Part shown: piece after piece, positions 9,408-19,419 of the stretch
Layout: every line of letters begins with the position of its first letter
Position numbering within the stretch: position 1 is the first letter of the stretch
Assembly: GCA_021234155.1 (NCBI GenBank)
Contig: JAJEKV010000311.1
Coordinates: 126,001 to 190,000, forward strand
Length of the DNA: 64,000 nt
Direction: 5' to 3'
Origin: Isoetes taiwanensis
Lineage: Eukaryota > Streptophyta > Lycopodiopsida > Isoetales > Isoetaceae
Notes under the pieces: model-generated
What the model saw: the letters and a program-made list of their open reading frames with translations, nothing else
The model's database searches: none
What the model was told of the DNA's origin: nothing
Program-made: the position numbers and the translations under genes

Positions 9408-12299
9408 TCATAAGTAAGTATGAATCTGAAGATAGTGCTCCCAAATACGGCTCTTCACCTCATTAGCAATTGATGAGCACCTGAATGCTTTGACAATTCG
9501 TTGTTGGGCATCAAGAAGGACCTGTGCATCTGAACAAGCAAGACCTTTGAATATGAGAAGATTCCTTCTTTTCCAAATGGACCAGATGATCCATGCAGAA
9601 GCCAAATGAAAGGCCCTTTTTGCCAAATTATCCCACCTACTTGGATAAACTGCTAATAACACCTGCTGGCTATTCAAATTGCAATGAAAGAGGCCTTGAA
9701 GCCACAACCAAGCTTTGTCGACATGTCTACATAGGAAGAAGCAATGCTCAATTGTCGTCCCTCACGTGCACATAAGGGACAAAGTGCGAGATACCCGGGC
9801 GAAAATCGTACGCAAGAATATTAACGCAGCAGACAACGATGAGTGACTTGCCACCATAAAAGCGGATACTTTGGGATGGAGTAGTTTATCCCATACCCAC
9901 TTCCACACTACTTTCGCCGATCCACAGGAATGACCAAAGGCCATTTGGACGAAGGAGGCAAGGCGTCGACATCAAGCAAGACCTTGTACATGGAATTCAC
10001 CAACTTATCTGCTTTGACATGCTCATGAACTACCCACGGTGGGGTCATCCACTTGTGCATCTTGGGGAAGAATTGAAGACACCTTACGCCAAATAGCTCG
10101 ATCCCACCTTAAAAGGAGGAACTTAGCTCTAAACTCCTCCCATGTCAAGAAGCGCCTTTGATTATTATACCAATCGGATATCATATGCACACTGCTTTGC
10201 TCTCCATCGACGCCCATTTGCGTCAATGGGTGGACTGGAAGCAACCAGGAGGACCACCATCCAATGGAATCCACCAACAACTTGCGGTCATGCTAGTGTC
10301 GCAAGATGGTGAAAATGAAATAGAGATTGTGCAGTCTCCCATGCAACTAGCAATCCTCTAAGAAATGGGGATGCATTAGGGTATGCCGTCGATGGATAGA
10401 ACAGAGCCGAGGGAAAAGTGGCCTAAGAGGCCAGAGACCCAAAAGAGATGCACATTTGCGAAGGCCCGATAAACAAAGGCGGGAACCCGGGGACTCATCC
10501 ACATTATTCAAAATTCTCTAAATGAACTTAGAAATCATCACCTTGCTCGCAAAAGAAAATTAATCATTCAAGGCCACCAAAATGCTTTGGCAACATGCAC
10601 TTTTCCCAAGCCCGACTTTGACAATGACACCCTCCTCTGTTCCCCGGATGAAGTTCACGACAACCCCGACGAGAAGTTGTATCTTTATTTGTGGAGCCAA
10701 CATGAAGCGAAGCCATATACACATGAGTCTTTGCTTAAAACCGACTTAGCCACAACAATTGATCCCCGCCATGGAAAGCTTATTTGTGGACCACCAAAAA
10801 GGTGCTTTTCCAAGCCCTTAATCACGCCTCCCACGCATCTCGATGAGATATGAACACCTCTGGGGATACAGAAGTTTGGTTGCTTTACCATGGGGAAGGA
10901 TCTTCCATGGAAAGGTAGCTACACATGGTGGAACTGGAGAGTCCAAAGCCCATAGTCTTTGTACACTACGCCAACCCACAAAAATACCGGATCGCGAGGA
11001 AAAGGAATCCAACAAGGAAATGGCATTCTACAAATTTTGCTCATCGCCCTCGAGGAAAAAGGAAAGTGTCATCCGCATATTGATTTACGGATCTCCCTGC
11101 GGCCCATTGTTCATAGGAAGTCCATGCAAGATTCCCTCCCGTGCGGCAAGAGAGAAGACACGTGCAAGAACCTCACCCACAGCAGTAAATAACAATGGAG
11201 CTAAGGGCAGCCCCGACGGATGCCACCCGACCCACCGAAAGAATCTTTGAGGGCTCCCCTTGAAGAGAATAGAAAAACGAAAGCGAGAATAATGAAGCCT
11301 CATGACATCGGTGTGAATTGTGCACCAAAACCAAAGCGTAAGAGACATTTCTCTAAGAAGACCCAGTCAACAACGTCATATGCTTTTGCAAAGTCCGACT
11401 TCAAATATACAATTTCATGGCCACGAAGTCGAGCCCAATAAATACCTTCATAGGCAACAGCTACATTGTTTAATATGCATCGTCGTGGCGTAAAATCGAC
11501 ATTTGTGTAGAGGATATAGAATCAGCAAGAATATCCCGAAGCTTTTTTGTGCATAAGCTTTGGCAAAAAATCTTGTACACGTAAGATAGTAAGGTGATAG
11601 GCCAATCCAGAAATTGTTGAAAGGTCCCTACACTTAGGAATAAGAGAAATGCAGCCCGAGTTGAGAATTTTGTCTAGACGCCTTTGCCTCTTGAAATCTG
11701 AAATGCGTCATTACACATCATCGCCAACACAATCCCATAACTCCCGAAAAGAACTCCACGGGGAATACCATCAATTCGGGACACTTTCCTTTCTTCAAAA
11801 GGAAGGTAGCATCTGCTAAATCATTCACCGTAATCCCTGCTTCTAGAGTAGCTCTTTGTTCCTCAGATATAATAGGATGTATCTTTGCTAGTAATGCCTC
11901 CTGAAAATCTGATTGGAAGGGAAGACGACGAGCAGCAAAAAAGGAAGAAAAGTGACCATGCAGAAAGAACTTAAGTTGCTGAGGATCAGAGATGAGAGGC
12001 CCATCTTGAACTTGGAGAGACACCATCGCTGAGAAGCTTGTCTCCGATTTTTTTGCAGCTCTAAAAAGAAGCACATGGCAGCGATCCCCTCTTTGAACCA
12101 TTGCGGGCCCGCTTTAACTCGGCGTGATGAACTTGCTTTCGGCTTCCATCCGTCTAATCTTTGGCCAAAATGCGCTTCTCCTTTGGGCATCTGATGGTAC
12201 AACAGACCTGCAAGCCACTAATTGTTGGTACAGAGCAATCAAAATCCCTCGATTAGCAGCAACTCGCTGACGACCCCAATTCTTAGCAAAGGACTTCAC
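9408..12299 (-). pseudogene. LINE ORF2: RT and zf-RVT region, multiply frameshifted
   Basis: Reading leftwards, remnants include a pre-RT region (12299-11718), SGCISLIPKC near 11650, the catalytic motif-A text DFAKAYDVVDWVF near 11400, the PLAPLLF block near 11240, and a C-terminal zf-RVT region (KVSAFMVAS near 9850, then WIIWSIWKRRNLLIF near 9560). These are the usual plant L1 ORF2 landmarks in order. At least six frame changes or stops separate them, and the RT active-site YxDD was not found intact. It would have reverse-transcribed its own mRNA at nicked DNA; now it is a pseudogene. Confidence 0.8.
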
Positions 12300-12312
12300 G
12301 GCAGCTAGAGCA

Positions 12313-12669
12313 TCAACAATCCCATGGTAAGACGTTAAACTGCCATACCCAAGGTCTGAATGTGACTGCTATATCATGTCTCCATGCTGTAAGAACCCCC
12401 GCTTTTGCCGAGTCTGCTGCAGCCACCAAGACGTTATATTTCCTACCGATCACAGAAGCTACCTTTTGCACATCCTCTTTTTTGCACTTGTGCTCTTGTA
12501 GGCAATAGAAATCTGAATTCATTCTAGCAAGAGCCATGGAAAGTCTGCTCCTTTTAGTTGGGGAGGAAGCAACACCCCGAACATTCCAAGAAACCCACTT
12601 CATAATGCGGGGGTGCGGTGGGCGGTGTTCCAAATCCATGGAGTCACTATTAGCAGATGATACTTCCAC
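12313..12669 (-). pseudogene. LINE ORF2 start: truncated APE-type endonuclease
   Basis: About 118 residues start an EEP/APE endonuclease domain, with KWVSWNVRGV (metal-binding Asn) and YCLQEHKCK (catalytic Glu). The domain stops after WRHDIAVTF...LPWDC, where a usual plant L1 endonuclease would continue for over 100 residues with GDFN and SDH motifs. The next frame downstream is already pre-RT sequence, so there is an internal deletion of the endonuclease C-terminus near 12300-12313. Target nicking activity would be lost. Confidence 0.75.
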
Positions 12670-13044
12670 CGATCAGCCCAGTGTCATCCGGAGGATGCGG
12701 GAAGGTTTGTAACAATGGTAGCCACTACTTTTGGTTCATTTGGAGTAGCACACTCAACAGGAAGAGATTGTGGTGCAATAGTGTTTCTCCGACGGGCAAC
12801 TCTCTTCATATGAGGGACGGACCACTCACCTCGAGATGCTTCGGTCGTTCTGTTTTCGCGATGCAGCAATGACCGCAAGCCTCTCACGTTGCTCATCGGG
12901 GAAGAGCGGTTTGGGACGCAGAGAGGAGGAGGGAGGAGAGGGAAAAAGGGCGGGGAATAGACACAGGATCGAGAAGCGGTGGCTAGGACCAAGCCGCCAA
13001 GACTGGAGAGGGATCAAAGGAAGATGGAGACACTTGGCCATGGG

Positions 13045-14172
13045 CTACAGATGTTGCAGGAGCAAAGGAAGGTGTTCTTCTAATGCGAAAACTAGAGAAT
13101 GCCTCAGCATCAGGAAACATATCTGCAAGCTCAGGACCATTAAGTAGTGACAACCCATATTTGAAGACAGTGGACCACTTTTGACCACAACAGATTTTGG
13201 AAGAGATGCATCAGCTGGAAGAGAGACACAAATACGAGGACCATTCACAATAGAGTGAGCAAGATGGAGACCCAAGCCACTAGCAATAGCCATCATGAAC
13301 TCTGGAACTTGCAACTCAATAGGAAAATCTTCCAAGGCAAACCAACATGGCATCCGAAGTGCACTAGTCCTGCTAGGCAAAAAGCCAGGAGTGTATACCT
13401 GATATAAAAGATACTGCCCCCATAAAGGATCTACTCCCCGCTCTACCAGCTTATCAACCGCTATGGGAGACCCAAACATGATCAGGAAATAATTGTTTTC
13501 CTTATCAAGGACCTTCAAAGACTCATGTTGGGATAGACCCAATCTCTGTAGATGCTGCTTTAACCAACCCATCCTTCTAAGATCGACAAACTGACCAGTA
13601 AAGTGACACACAACAGCATGAGAGACAAGATTCTGAATACACTGTAGATGTACCTCGTGATCAATCTCAACAACAGCAATCCCCGCCTGTGTGAAAGCAT
13701 TGGTGCACTCATTAGTCTCATAAAAGACACTCTCTGAAGGGAGTTGAATGTCCATCTTATCTTCCGCAGCCTGTAACTCCTTCAAGTATACAGACACTTC
13801 CTTCTTATTATTCTCCATCATAATATTCACAGCAGCCGTAACACGAGCAGAGCGTATACCAGATGTCATATCACGCTTTATCCAATCACTAAAGCGTGCA
13901 CGTGACACACGAGCAATTGTATCACTAGAGGTCCAAGGAGCAGGAGCAGAGGCAGGAGTAGGCGTAAGACCCGTAAGAGGAAGGAGTAGAAGGCAAAAAT
14001 CCAACGAGGCAAGATGGAGAATGGGAAGCACGAGGACTAGGATGTACATGAGAATTAGGACCCAATTGCAAAAGAAATGAGGAAGCGTTGAGAGGCGGAA
14101 ATTATTGCAAAGTGGTGGATGCACTAGCAGAAGGATGTGCAAAAGCAAGAGGATTGAGACGTGAGTTAGCAA
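13045..14172 (-). pseudogene. LINE ORF1 with DUF4283-like domain
   Basis: A 375-codon open frame, probably including some 5' leader sequence (the first ~70 residues are Leu-rich and unlike a domain). The region from about residue 180 contains VVCHFTGQFVDLRRMGWL, NNYFLIMFGSP and ALRMPCWFALEDFPIEL. This is the pattern of the DUF4283/RRM-like RNA-binding domain of plant L1 ORF1. ORF1 proteins bind the element RNA. The C-terminal zinc-knuckle region usual for the family was not recognised before the stop; sequence between 13045 and 12670 is basic but broken. Confidence 0.7.
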
Positions 14173-14586
14173 GCAAGGAAGGGGGAATTACAGAAGCACT
14201 AGATTGCATAGGGGAGGCAGAAACAGAAGAGAAAGCCATGGAAGCAGAATTGACAGAAGAAATAACAACTGAGGAAGCCATACCGGGGTTAACCATAGAG
14301 GCCGAAATGGGAAACCCCAAATCCGGCACTGATTCCGATGATGGGCTGCTTGATGCCATATACCGACGGAAAGCTTACAGTCTGAGCTTTCCAACGCACC
14401 AAAAATCGTCCAAATCTGACACTCGAGGAGAGAGATACACACAAAAACGGCAAACGGCGCCTCACATGGCGCCCAACTGCGTCCAAAAATCAAACCACAT
14501 TGACATCCAATGTAGATTCTATAGTAGACTACAAAAGTTATGTACAACAATGCATGGCTGGATGGAGTTCGGTTCAAGACACAAAA

Positions 14587-14964
14587 TGGGGACAAGTACA
14601 TATTAATAGGTCTAATGCATATTAATAGATTTAATGCATAGGTCTAATAGGCTCTCATAGGTTATAATGTGCATTATAGGTGCATATGTTGCTATTTACA
14701 TGTGCATTAGGCATTACTCTTTACATAGCTAAATATGAGCCCAATGGTCCCCTCTTCATATAGCTATATGGTATGGTCCATTAGAAAGGGGGAGGGTCCA
14801 TTGGATATGTGTCCATTAGATAATACATGGGGAGGGTCTATTTTTCATGGAAAATACGTAGGAAATTTATGGGGAGGGTATTTTTTCATAGAAAATACAT
14901 AGGATGTTTGAAGGTTATTCATTTTTTACCTTCTCGGACTCTAAGCTTTGAAATTGCCCTTTTT
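14587..14964. other. Copy A inner unique region
   Basis: Non-coding arm sequence containing short repeats of TAATGCATATTAATAG and of GGGGAGGGT. It is mirrored at about 17230-17570 in copy B. No gene is seen. Confidence 0.5.
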
Positions 14965-15345
14965 TTTACTCGAAGGTGCCTTTTTCGATTTCATGAGTGA
15001 GAAAGGCCCTCAAACTTGCATTTTTCGCTTTGAGCTGCTTTTCTCGACTTGCGAGTCGAGAAAGGCCTTCTGCTAAAACTTGTGTTTTTCGCTTTGAGCG
15101 CTTTTTTCGATTTCGCGAGTCGAGAAAGATCTTCAACCTAAAACTGCGTTTACGGCCTTGAAGCGCCTTTCTCAACTCGCGAGTTGAGAAAGGCCTTCTG
15201 ATCCCTAAAAACCCGTTTTTTTAAGCTTTGAGTGCCTTTTTCGACTGCTGAAGTCGAGAAAGACCTCTGACCTAAAACTTCGTTTTTAAGCTTTGAGTTG
15301 CCTTTCTCGACTCGCTGAAGTCGAGAAAGGCCTCTTCGACCTGTT
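14965..15345. repeat. Tandem palindrome array, copy A
   Basis: Five to six units of about 65-75 bp each carry a palindrome of the form CTCGACTCGCGAGTCGAG plus AAAGGCC and a spacer rich in CTAAAACT and TTTAAGCTTTGAG. Unit palindromes differ. One (15171-15188) reads CTCAACTCGCGAGTTGAG, in which both arms changed together. Others have TGCTGA in the centre. The mirror array is at 16835-17225. Confidence 0.8.
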
Positions 15346-15976
15346 TTTCCCTCGAAATTTCGCCTTTCTCATGCCTGTATTTTCCAATTTATTTTATTTT
15401 TTTTGCATGTAGCATCACTTGACTAATTTGATTTTGTCTCTTGCAGTTCTTATCTTGACCAGATAGTACATGCTTGGGAGCAATGAAAAGATCGAGTTCA
15501 TTGAAGAAAGGTCAGAAGAAGAGGGTGGTGACATCAATTGGACATACAAGCCGTGGCCATAGAGGAACTCCTCATACAAATTTCTATCGTCACGTAAGTT
15601 GCTCGGTGACTAGGAGAGAGCTCCACAGCCCTTTGCACTAGGTGGTTCATGTGTGAAGAGGGTGTAATCATTGTGCCCATACCACCACTATGGTCTCTTC
15701 ACCCACTGTAATATATATTGTAATGAGCCCATTTATAAATATAAGGTATCTCAAAACTGGTATTTTTGGGTGATTAAGTAAACAATTTGCTTAATTTTTG
15801 TTGGAATTTGTTCTCGACACGCTATCCAAGAAAACTGGAAGAAAAGCTTGGATGCACACTAATAGACAAAAATTCCAATTATGGCCAGTTTTCGGGTCGG
15901 GGTGCTTCTTCTTGTGTAAATTAACAGGGTTCCCAAAAAAAGTGGGAATGGAATGAGTCCCACTTTAATTAAATAC
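15346..15976. other. Copy A inner end; possible small exon
   Basis: The arm runs to the inner terminal repeat. A possible exon lies at about 15447-15594: after an acceptor (TCTCTTGCAG) it has an ATG opening MKRSSSLKKGQKKRVVTSIG and ends at CAC|gtaagt. Copy B has a stop early in the same frame, so I do not claim a gene. It could be a relic of a transposase or host exon. Confidence 0.3.
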
Positions 15977-16057
15977 GTAGGAATTAGAGATATTTAGAGA
16001 TACGTAGATTGACGATGGCTAAACTTGCAGGTATGGTTAGTCAAATTTGGGCGGACA
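15977..16057. other. 81-bp spacer between inverted copies
   Basis: Single-copy sequence at the centre of the large inverted repeat, flanked by AAATAC on the left and GTATTT on the right. No coding content and no internal dyad were seen. Confidence 0.7.
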
Positions 16058-16834
16058 GTATTTAATTAAAGTGGGACTCATTCCATTCCCACTTTTTTTG
16101 GGAACCCTGTTAATTTACACAAAAAGAAGCACCCCCAATTCAAAAAACCGGCCATAATTGGAATTTTGTCTATTAGTGTGCATCCAAGCTTTTCTTCCGA
16201 TTTTCTTGGATAGCGTGTCGAGAACAAGAACAATGCAACGCAAACATAGGAATTTCATTACAGCTTGAAACCAAAGTTCTAATTGAAAAAGATTCTTAGT
16301 TGAACATTTTGGCTCTATTTTCTTAGGTGGGTAGACAATAGATCACAAATTCCAACAAAAATTAAGCAAATTGTTTACTTAATCACCCAAAAATACTAGT
16401 TTTGAGATACCTTATATTTATAAATGGGCTCATTACAATATATATTACAGTGGGTGAAGAGACCATAATGGTGGTATGGGCACAATGATTACACCCTCTT
16501 CACACATGAACCACCTAGTGCAAAGGGCGCGTGGAGCTCTCTCCTAGTCACGAAAGCAACTTACGTGACGATAGAAATTTATATGAGGAGTTCCTTTATG
16601 GGACACGTGCTTGTATGTCCAATTGATGTCACCACCCTCTTTCTAAGACCTTTCTTCAATGTGATCTTTTCATTGCTCCCAAGCATGTACTATATCGGTC
16701 GAGATAAGGACCGCAAGAGACAAAATCAAATTAGTCAAGTGATGCTACATGCAAAAAAAAATAAAATAAAACACGTTCTTAGGGCCATTTTTGGAAAAAT
16801 ACGGTGCATGAGAAAGGCAGCTCGAGGGAAAAAC

Positions 16835-17225
16835 ACAGCCGAAGGCCTTTCTCGACTCAGTCGCGTGAAAGGCGACAAAGTTTTAAAACACAAGTTTTAG
16901 GGGTCGGGAAGGCCTTTCTCGACGGGCGAATGAGAAAGGCGTTTCAAAGCTTAAAAACGCAGTTTTAGGGATCGGAAAGGCCTTCTCGACTCGCGAGTCG
17001 AGAAAAGGCGCCTCAAACGTAAACGCAGTTTTAGGGTCGAGAAGGCCTTTTTTTCGCGAGTCGAGAAAGGCAGCCAAAGTTTAAAACGCAGGTTTTAGGG
17101 ATCGAGAAGGCCTTTTCGACTCAGGCACTCAAAGCGAAAAATGCAAGTTTGAGGGCCTTTTCATTCATGAAGTCGAAAAAGACACACTTCGAAAAAAAGG
17201 GCAATTTCAAATCTCGAGTCGAGAA
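16835..17225. repeat. Tandem palindrome array, copy B
   Basis: The mirror of the array at 14965-15345: repeated units with CTCGACTCGCGAGTCGAG-type palindromes (clearest near 16985-17003) followed by short spacers of the type GTTTTAGGGATCGAGAAGG. Several units have lost one arm (for example TTTTTTCGCGAGTCGAG near 17050), so this copy is more decayed than copy A. Confidence 0.75.
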
Positions 17226-17777
17226 GGTCTAAAATGAATAACCTTCAAACATCCTATGTATTTTCTATGAAAAAATACCCTCCCCATAAATTTCCTACGT
17301 ATTTTCCATGAAAAATAGACCCTCCCCATGTATTATCTAATGGACACATATCCAATGGACCCTCCCCCTTTCTAATGGACCAAGCTATATGAAGAGGGGA
17401 CCATTGGGCTCATATTTAGCTATGTAAAGAGTAATGCCTAATGCACATGTAAATAGCAACATATGCACCTATAATGCACATTATAACCTATGAGAGCCTA
17501 TTAGACCTATGCATTAAATCTATTAATATGCATTAACCTATTAATATGTACTTGTCCCCATTTTGTGTCTTGAACCTTCAAAATGGGTTAAACAAGGTGT
17601 AAATTATATTATGATCTTCACAAAGTTAAATTTTTACCTTAGAATAAGAATATATGCCTAGAAAACGTGCACCATGGGAACATAATGTTTAACGTGTGAA
17701 CATAGTAGCACACACATAAAAAGAGGAAATTGGGAACACGTCAAAATATAATCCTATATTATTAGCAAAATATAATC

Positions 17778-17957
17778 CTATACACTTTCTTTTTCAATGT
17801 ATTATTTTACCCTTTTTTTTCTAATACCCCGCCTTTTTTTCCCGCCCATGCTTGAATTTTAAAATCATTTATTTTACACTTTCTTTTTCAACGTATTATT
17901 TTACCCCTTTTTTTCTAATACCCCAGCTTTTTTCCGCCCATGCTTGAATTTTAAACT
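17778..17957. repeat. Tandem duplication in copy B (about 98 bp)
   Basis: The sequence from ACACTTTCTTTTTCAA through GCCCATGCTTGAATTTTAAA occurs twice in tandem here, with small differences in the T runs. Copy A has one unit (about 8955-9040), so the duplication came after the copies separated. Confidence 0.75.
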
Positions 17958-18434
17958 TTGGTACATACCTTTGAGGAAGTTCATTTGTACCGCTTGGAAG
18001 AAGCTCAAGAACGCCATAGCTCCCCAATCGCTTGCTAATCAATTTCGGCTTGGCCGATTTGCCCGTTCAAGCCAGAGGATCCATCATTTGCTCCACGAAG
18101 GGCATGTTCCTTACATTGTCTGTGTTCACAAGTCGATCCAGCAAACCAGAGCAGCTTAAATCATCAAGAAAACCAGAGCAGCATTTCTATTACGTGGTCT
18201 TGGAATCCAGAGGCTGCGAGACCAATGCTAACGAGTCAAAAGCTCCTCCGGAGTCCTGCCATCGTGGATACCATCATCGGCTATGGCGTTCTTCAGGCTA
18301 TGGCAGAACCAGGCCGGCTGCATCATGCTAGATATGGCAAAAAAACATTACATGGATGGATAAGATGAGGATGGCTTTTTTTTATTCCGCTCATATGTAT
18401 CTCCCGGAGTGTTGGATCTTTCCTGTTGGATCTT

Positions 18435-18629
18435 GCAGCTCTATTATAAGAATGGGCAAAGCCGATTCTTGGTAAACTTCCTTTGAAGTGATTCATGTGG
18501 ATCCGGCAGTCTATCCTTGAATCCGGCAGTCATGTGGATCCGGTTCTTAATCGAGCATTCCTAATCGAGCCAGAATCGAGAAAAACCATTCTGCTCTGTT
18601 TCAAGAACGTACCTTACAGAGGTCTAGCT
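18435..18629 (+). promoter_or_regulatory. Putative promoter and leader of the glycine-rich gene
   Basis: A TATA-like box, CTATTATAAGAA, lies at 18441-18452, about 190 bp before the ATG at 18630. That leaves room for a leader of about 150 bases, in which GTGGATCCGG appears twice in short imperfect repeats (near 18500 and 18535). The box is conserved in copy A (near 8465). Confidence 0.4.
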
Positions 18630-19047
18630 ATGGCGGCCTCGACGCAAATGTTGATGTCACTAATCGGAGCCTGCATTTTGAGCATGTCACAGGCGAGGGA
18701 TTCTAAGGCAGTGCAGGCTGAAAAAGCGAAGGTTCATGGGGATCCGAAGTTCGATCCGAAGGCGCATTTCTTCCACGACAAGGACAAAGGCTACGGGGGA
18801 TACGAGCGTGGCTATGGCGGAGGGCCGGGCTATGGAGGAGGAAAGGGATACGGAGGAGGCGGTGGCTATGGCGGAGGTCCTAGCTATGGAGGATCAAGCG
18901 GAGGAGGCTATGGGGGAGCCGGGCTATGGAGGAGGTTCCCGAGGCTGCTATGGCGGAGGTGGAGGATATGGAGGGGGAAGTCCGGGAGGCTATGGCGGAA
19001 CTCCGTTGGGAGGCGGTCCTACATTTTTTCATCCTAATTCTGTATAG
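18630..19047 (+). pseudogene. Glycine-rich secreted protein, copy B (one frame change)
   Basis: ATG at 18630 opens MAASTQMLMSLIGACILSMS followed by QA, a plausible signal peptide, then a charged stretch (KFDPKAHFFHDKDKGYGGYE) and Gly-Tyr repeats (GYGGGPGYGGGKGYGGGG). Near 18930 the Gly-rich frame stops making sense (GAGLWRRFPRLLWRR) and resumes in another frame (PGYGGGSRGCYGGGG) to a TAG at 19045-19047 after FFHPNSV. Plant glycine-rich proteins of this sort are usually cell-wall or secreted structural proteins. The frame change is identical in copy A, so it either pre-dates the duplication or reflects conversion between copies. Read literally, the initial frame instead ends at 19037 with an Arg/Trp-rich tail. 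Confidence 0.6.
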
Positions 19048-19170
19048 AGCCGGTTCTTAATCGAGCAATTTGAATTGGTTATTCCAATTCTCGACTCACT
19101 AGTAATTCTGTACAATCCGGTTCTTAATCGAGCAATTTGAATTGGTTATTCCAATTCTCGACTCACTAGT
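19036..19170. repeat. 68-bp tandem duplication in copy B
   Basis: The block from AATTCTGTA through GACTCACTAGT is present twice (19036-19103 and 19104-19170). It covers the sequence just after the glycine-rich reading frame. Copy A has one unit. Confidence 0.85.
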
Positions 19171-19419
19171 GGAGAAGAGAACAATGAGGGGATTTATGTT
19201 TTCCAATTCTCGACTCACTAGTCGAGAAGAGGAGAATAGTTTATATTTTTTTTATTAGTTATTTATTTAATTAAATTAATTAAATTATTTTATAATTAAT
19301 TAAATTAATTATTAATTATATTTTGATAATATGTATTTTTAATCTCAATGGAATGGATACGTTCCCTTTATTATTTTGGCTTTCCCCTCCCCCCTTCCCC
19401 ACTTTCCTCTTTCCCCTTG

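Larger units (their letters stand above)
9257..14570 (-). mobile_element. L1-type LINE with 16-bp target-site duplication
   Basis: A minus-strand non-LTR retrotransposon. The 5' end is at about 14570 and the poly(A) tail is read as poly(T) at 9257-9270. It is flanked by identical 16-bp duplications, GGTTCAAGACACAAAA, at 9241-9256 and 14571-14586. Order on the minus strand: ORF1 with a DUF4283-like domain, the N-terminal part of an APE-type endonuclease, RT remnants, and a zf-RVT C-terminus. Frames are interrupted repeatedly and most of the endonuclease is deleted, so it is not autonomous now. Copy B has no insertion at the matching site, so the LINE arrived after the two copies existed. Confidence 0.9.
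7291..15976. mobile_element. Inverted-repeat element, copy A (split by a LINE)
   Basis: This is the left member of a head-to-head pair. It begins GTATTTAATTAAAGTGGGAC at 7291 and ends with the reverse complement at 15957-15976, so it has ~20-bp terminal inverted repeats of its own. Without the LINE at 9257-14570 it is about 3.36 kb. Order from the outer end: unique 150 bp, a purine-rich tract, AT-rich TTAATTAA sequence, CTCGACTAGTGAGTCGAG motifs, a glycine-rich protein gene on the minus strand, ~0.9 kb of flank, the LINE, then 400 bp, an array of CTCGACTCGCGAGTCGAG palindromes, and ~600 bp to the inner end. Copy B repeats this order inverted. No transposase was recognised, and the palindromic TTTAATTAAA ends leave the target-site duplication unclear. 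I infer a non-autonomous TIR DNA transposon that captured a gene. Confidence 0.65.

Noticed and set aside
13748-14080. Plus-strand frame of 110 codons
   Set aside because: Shadow of the LINE ORF1 coding strand, with no recognisable content.
14088-14606. Open frames opposite and beside LINE ORF1
   Set aside because: They lie in the LINE 5' leader or opposite the coding strand. The LINE borders and the ORF1 domain explain the sequence.
15447-15594. Small basic exon as a transposase start
   Set aside because: Splice-like borders exist in copy A, but copy B has an early stop and the peptide matches no transposase that I know.
14966-17077. Repetitive Lys/Arg and FLDSR-type peptides
   Set aside because: They are translations of the tandem palindrome arrays, present in both orientations.
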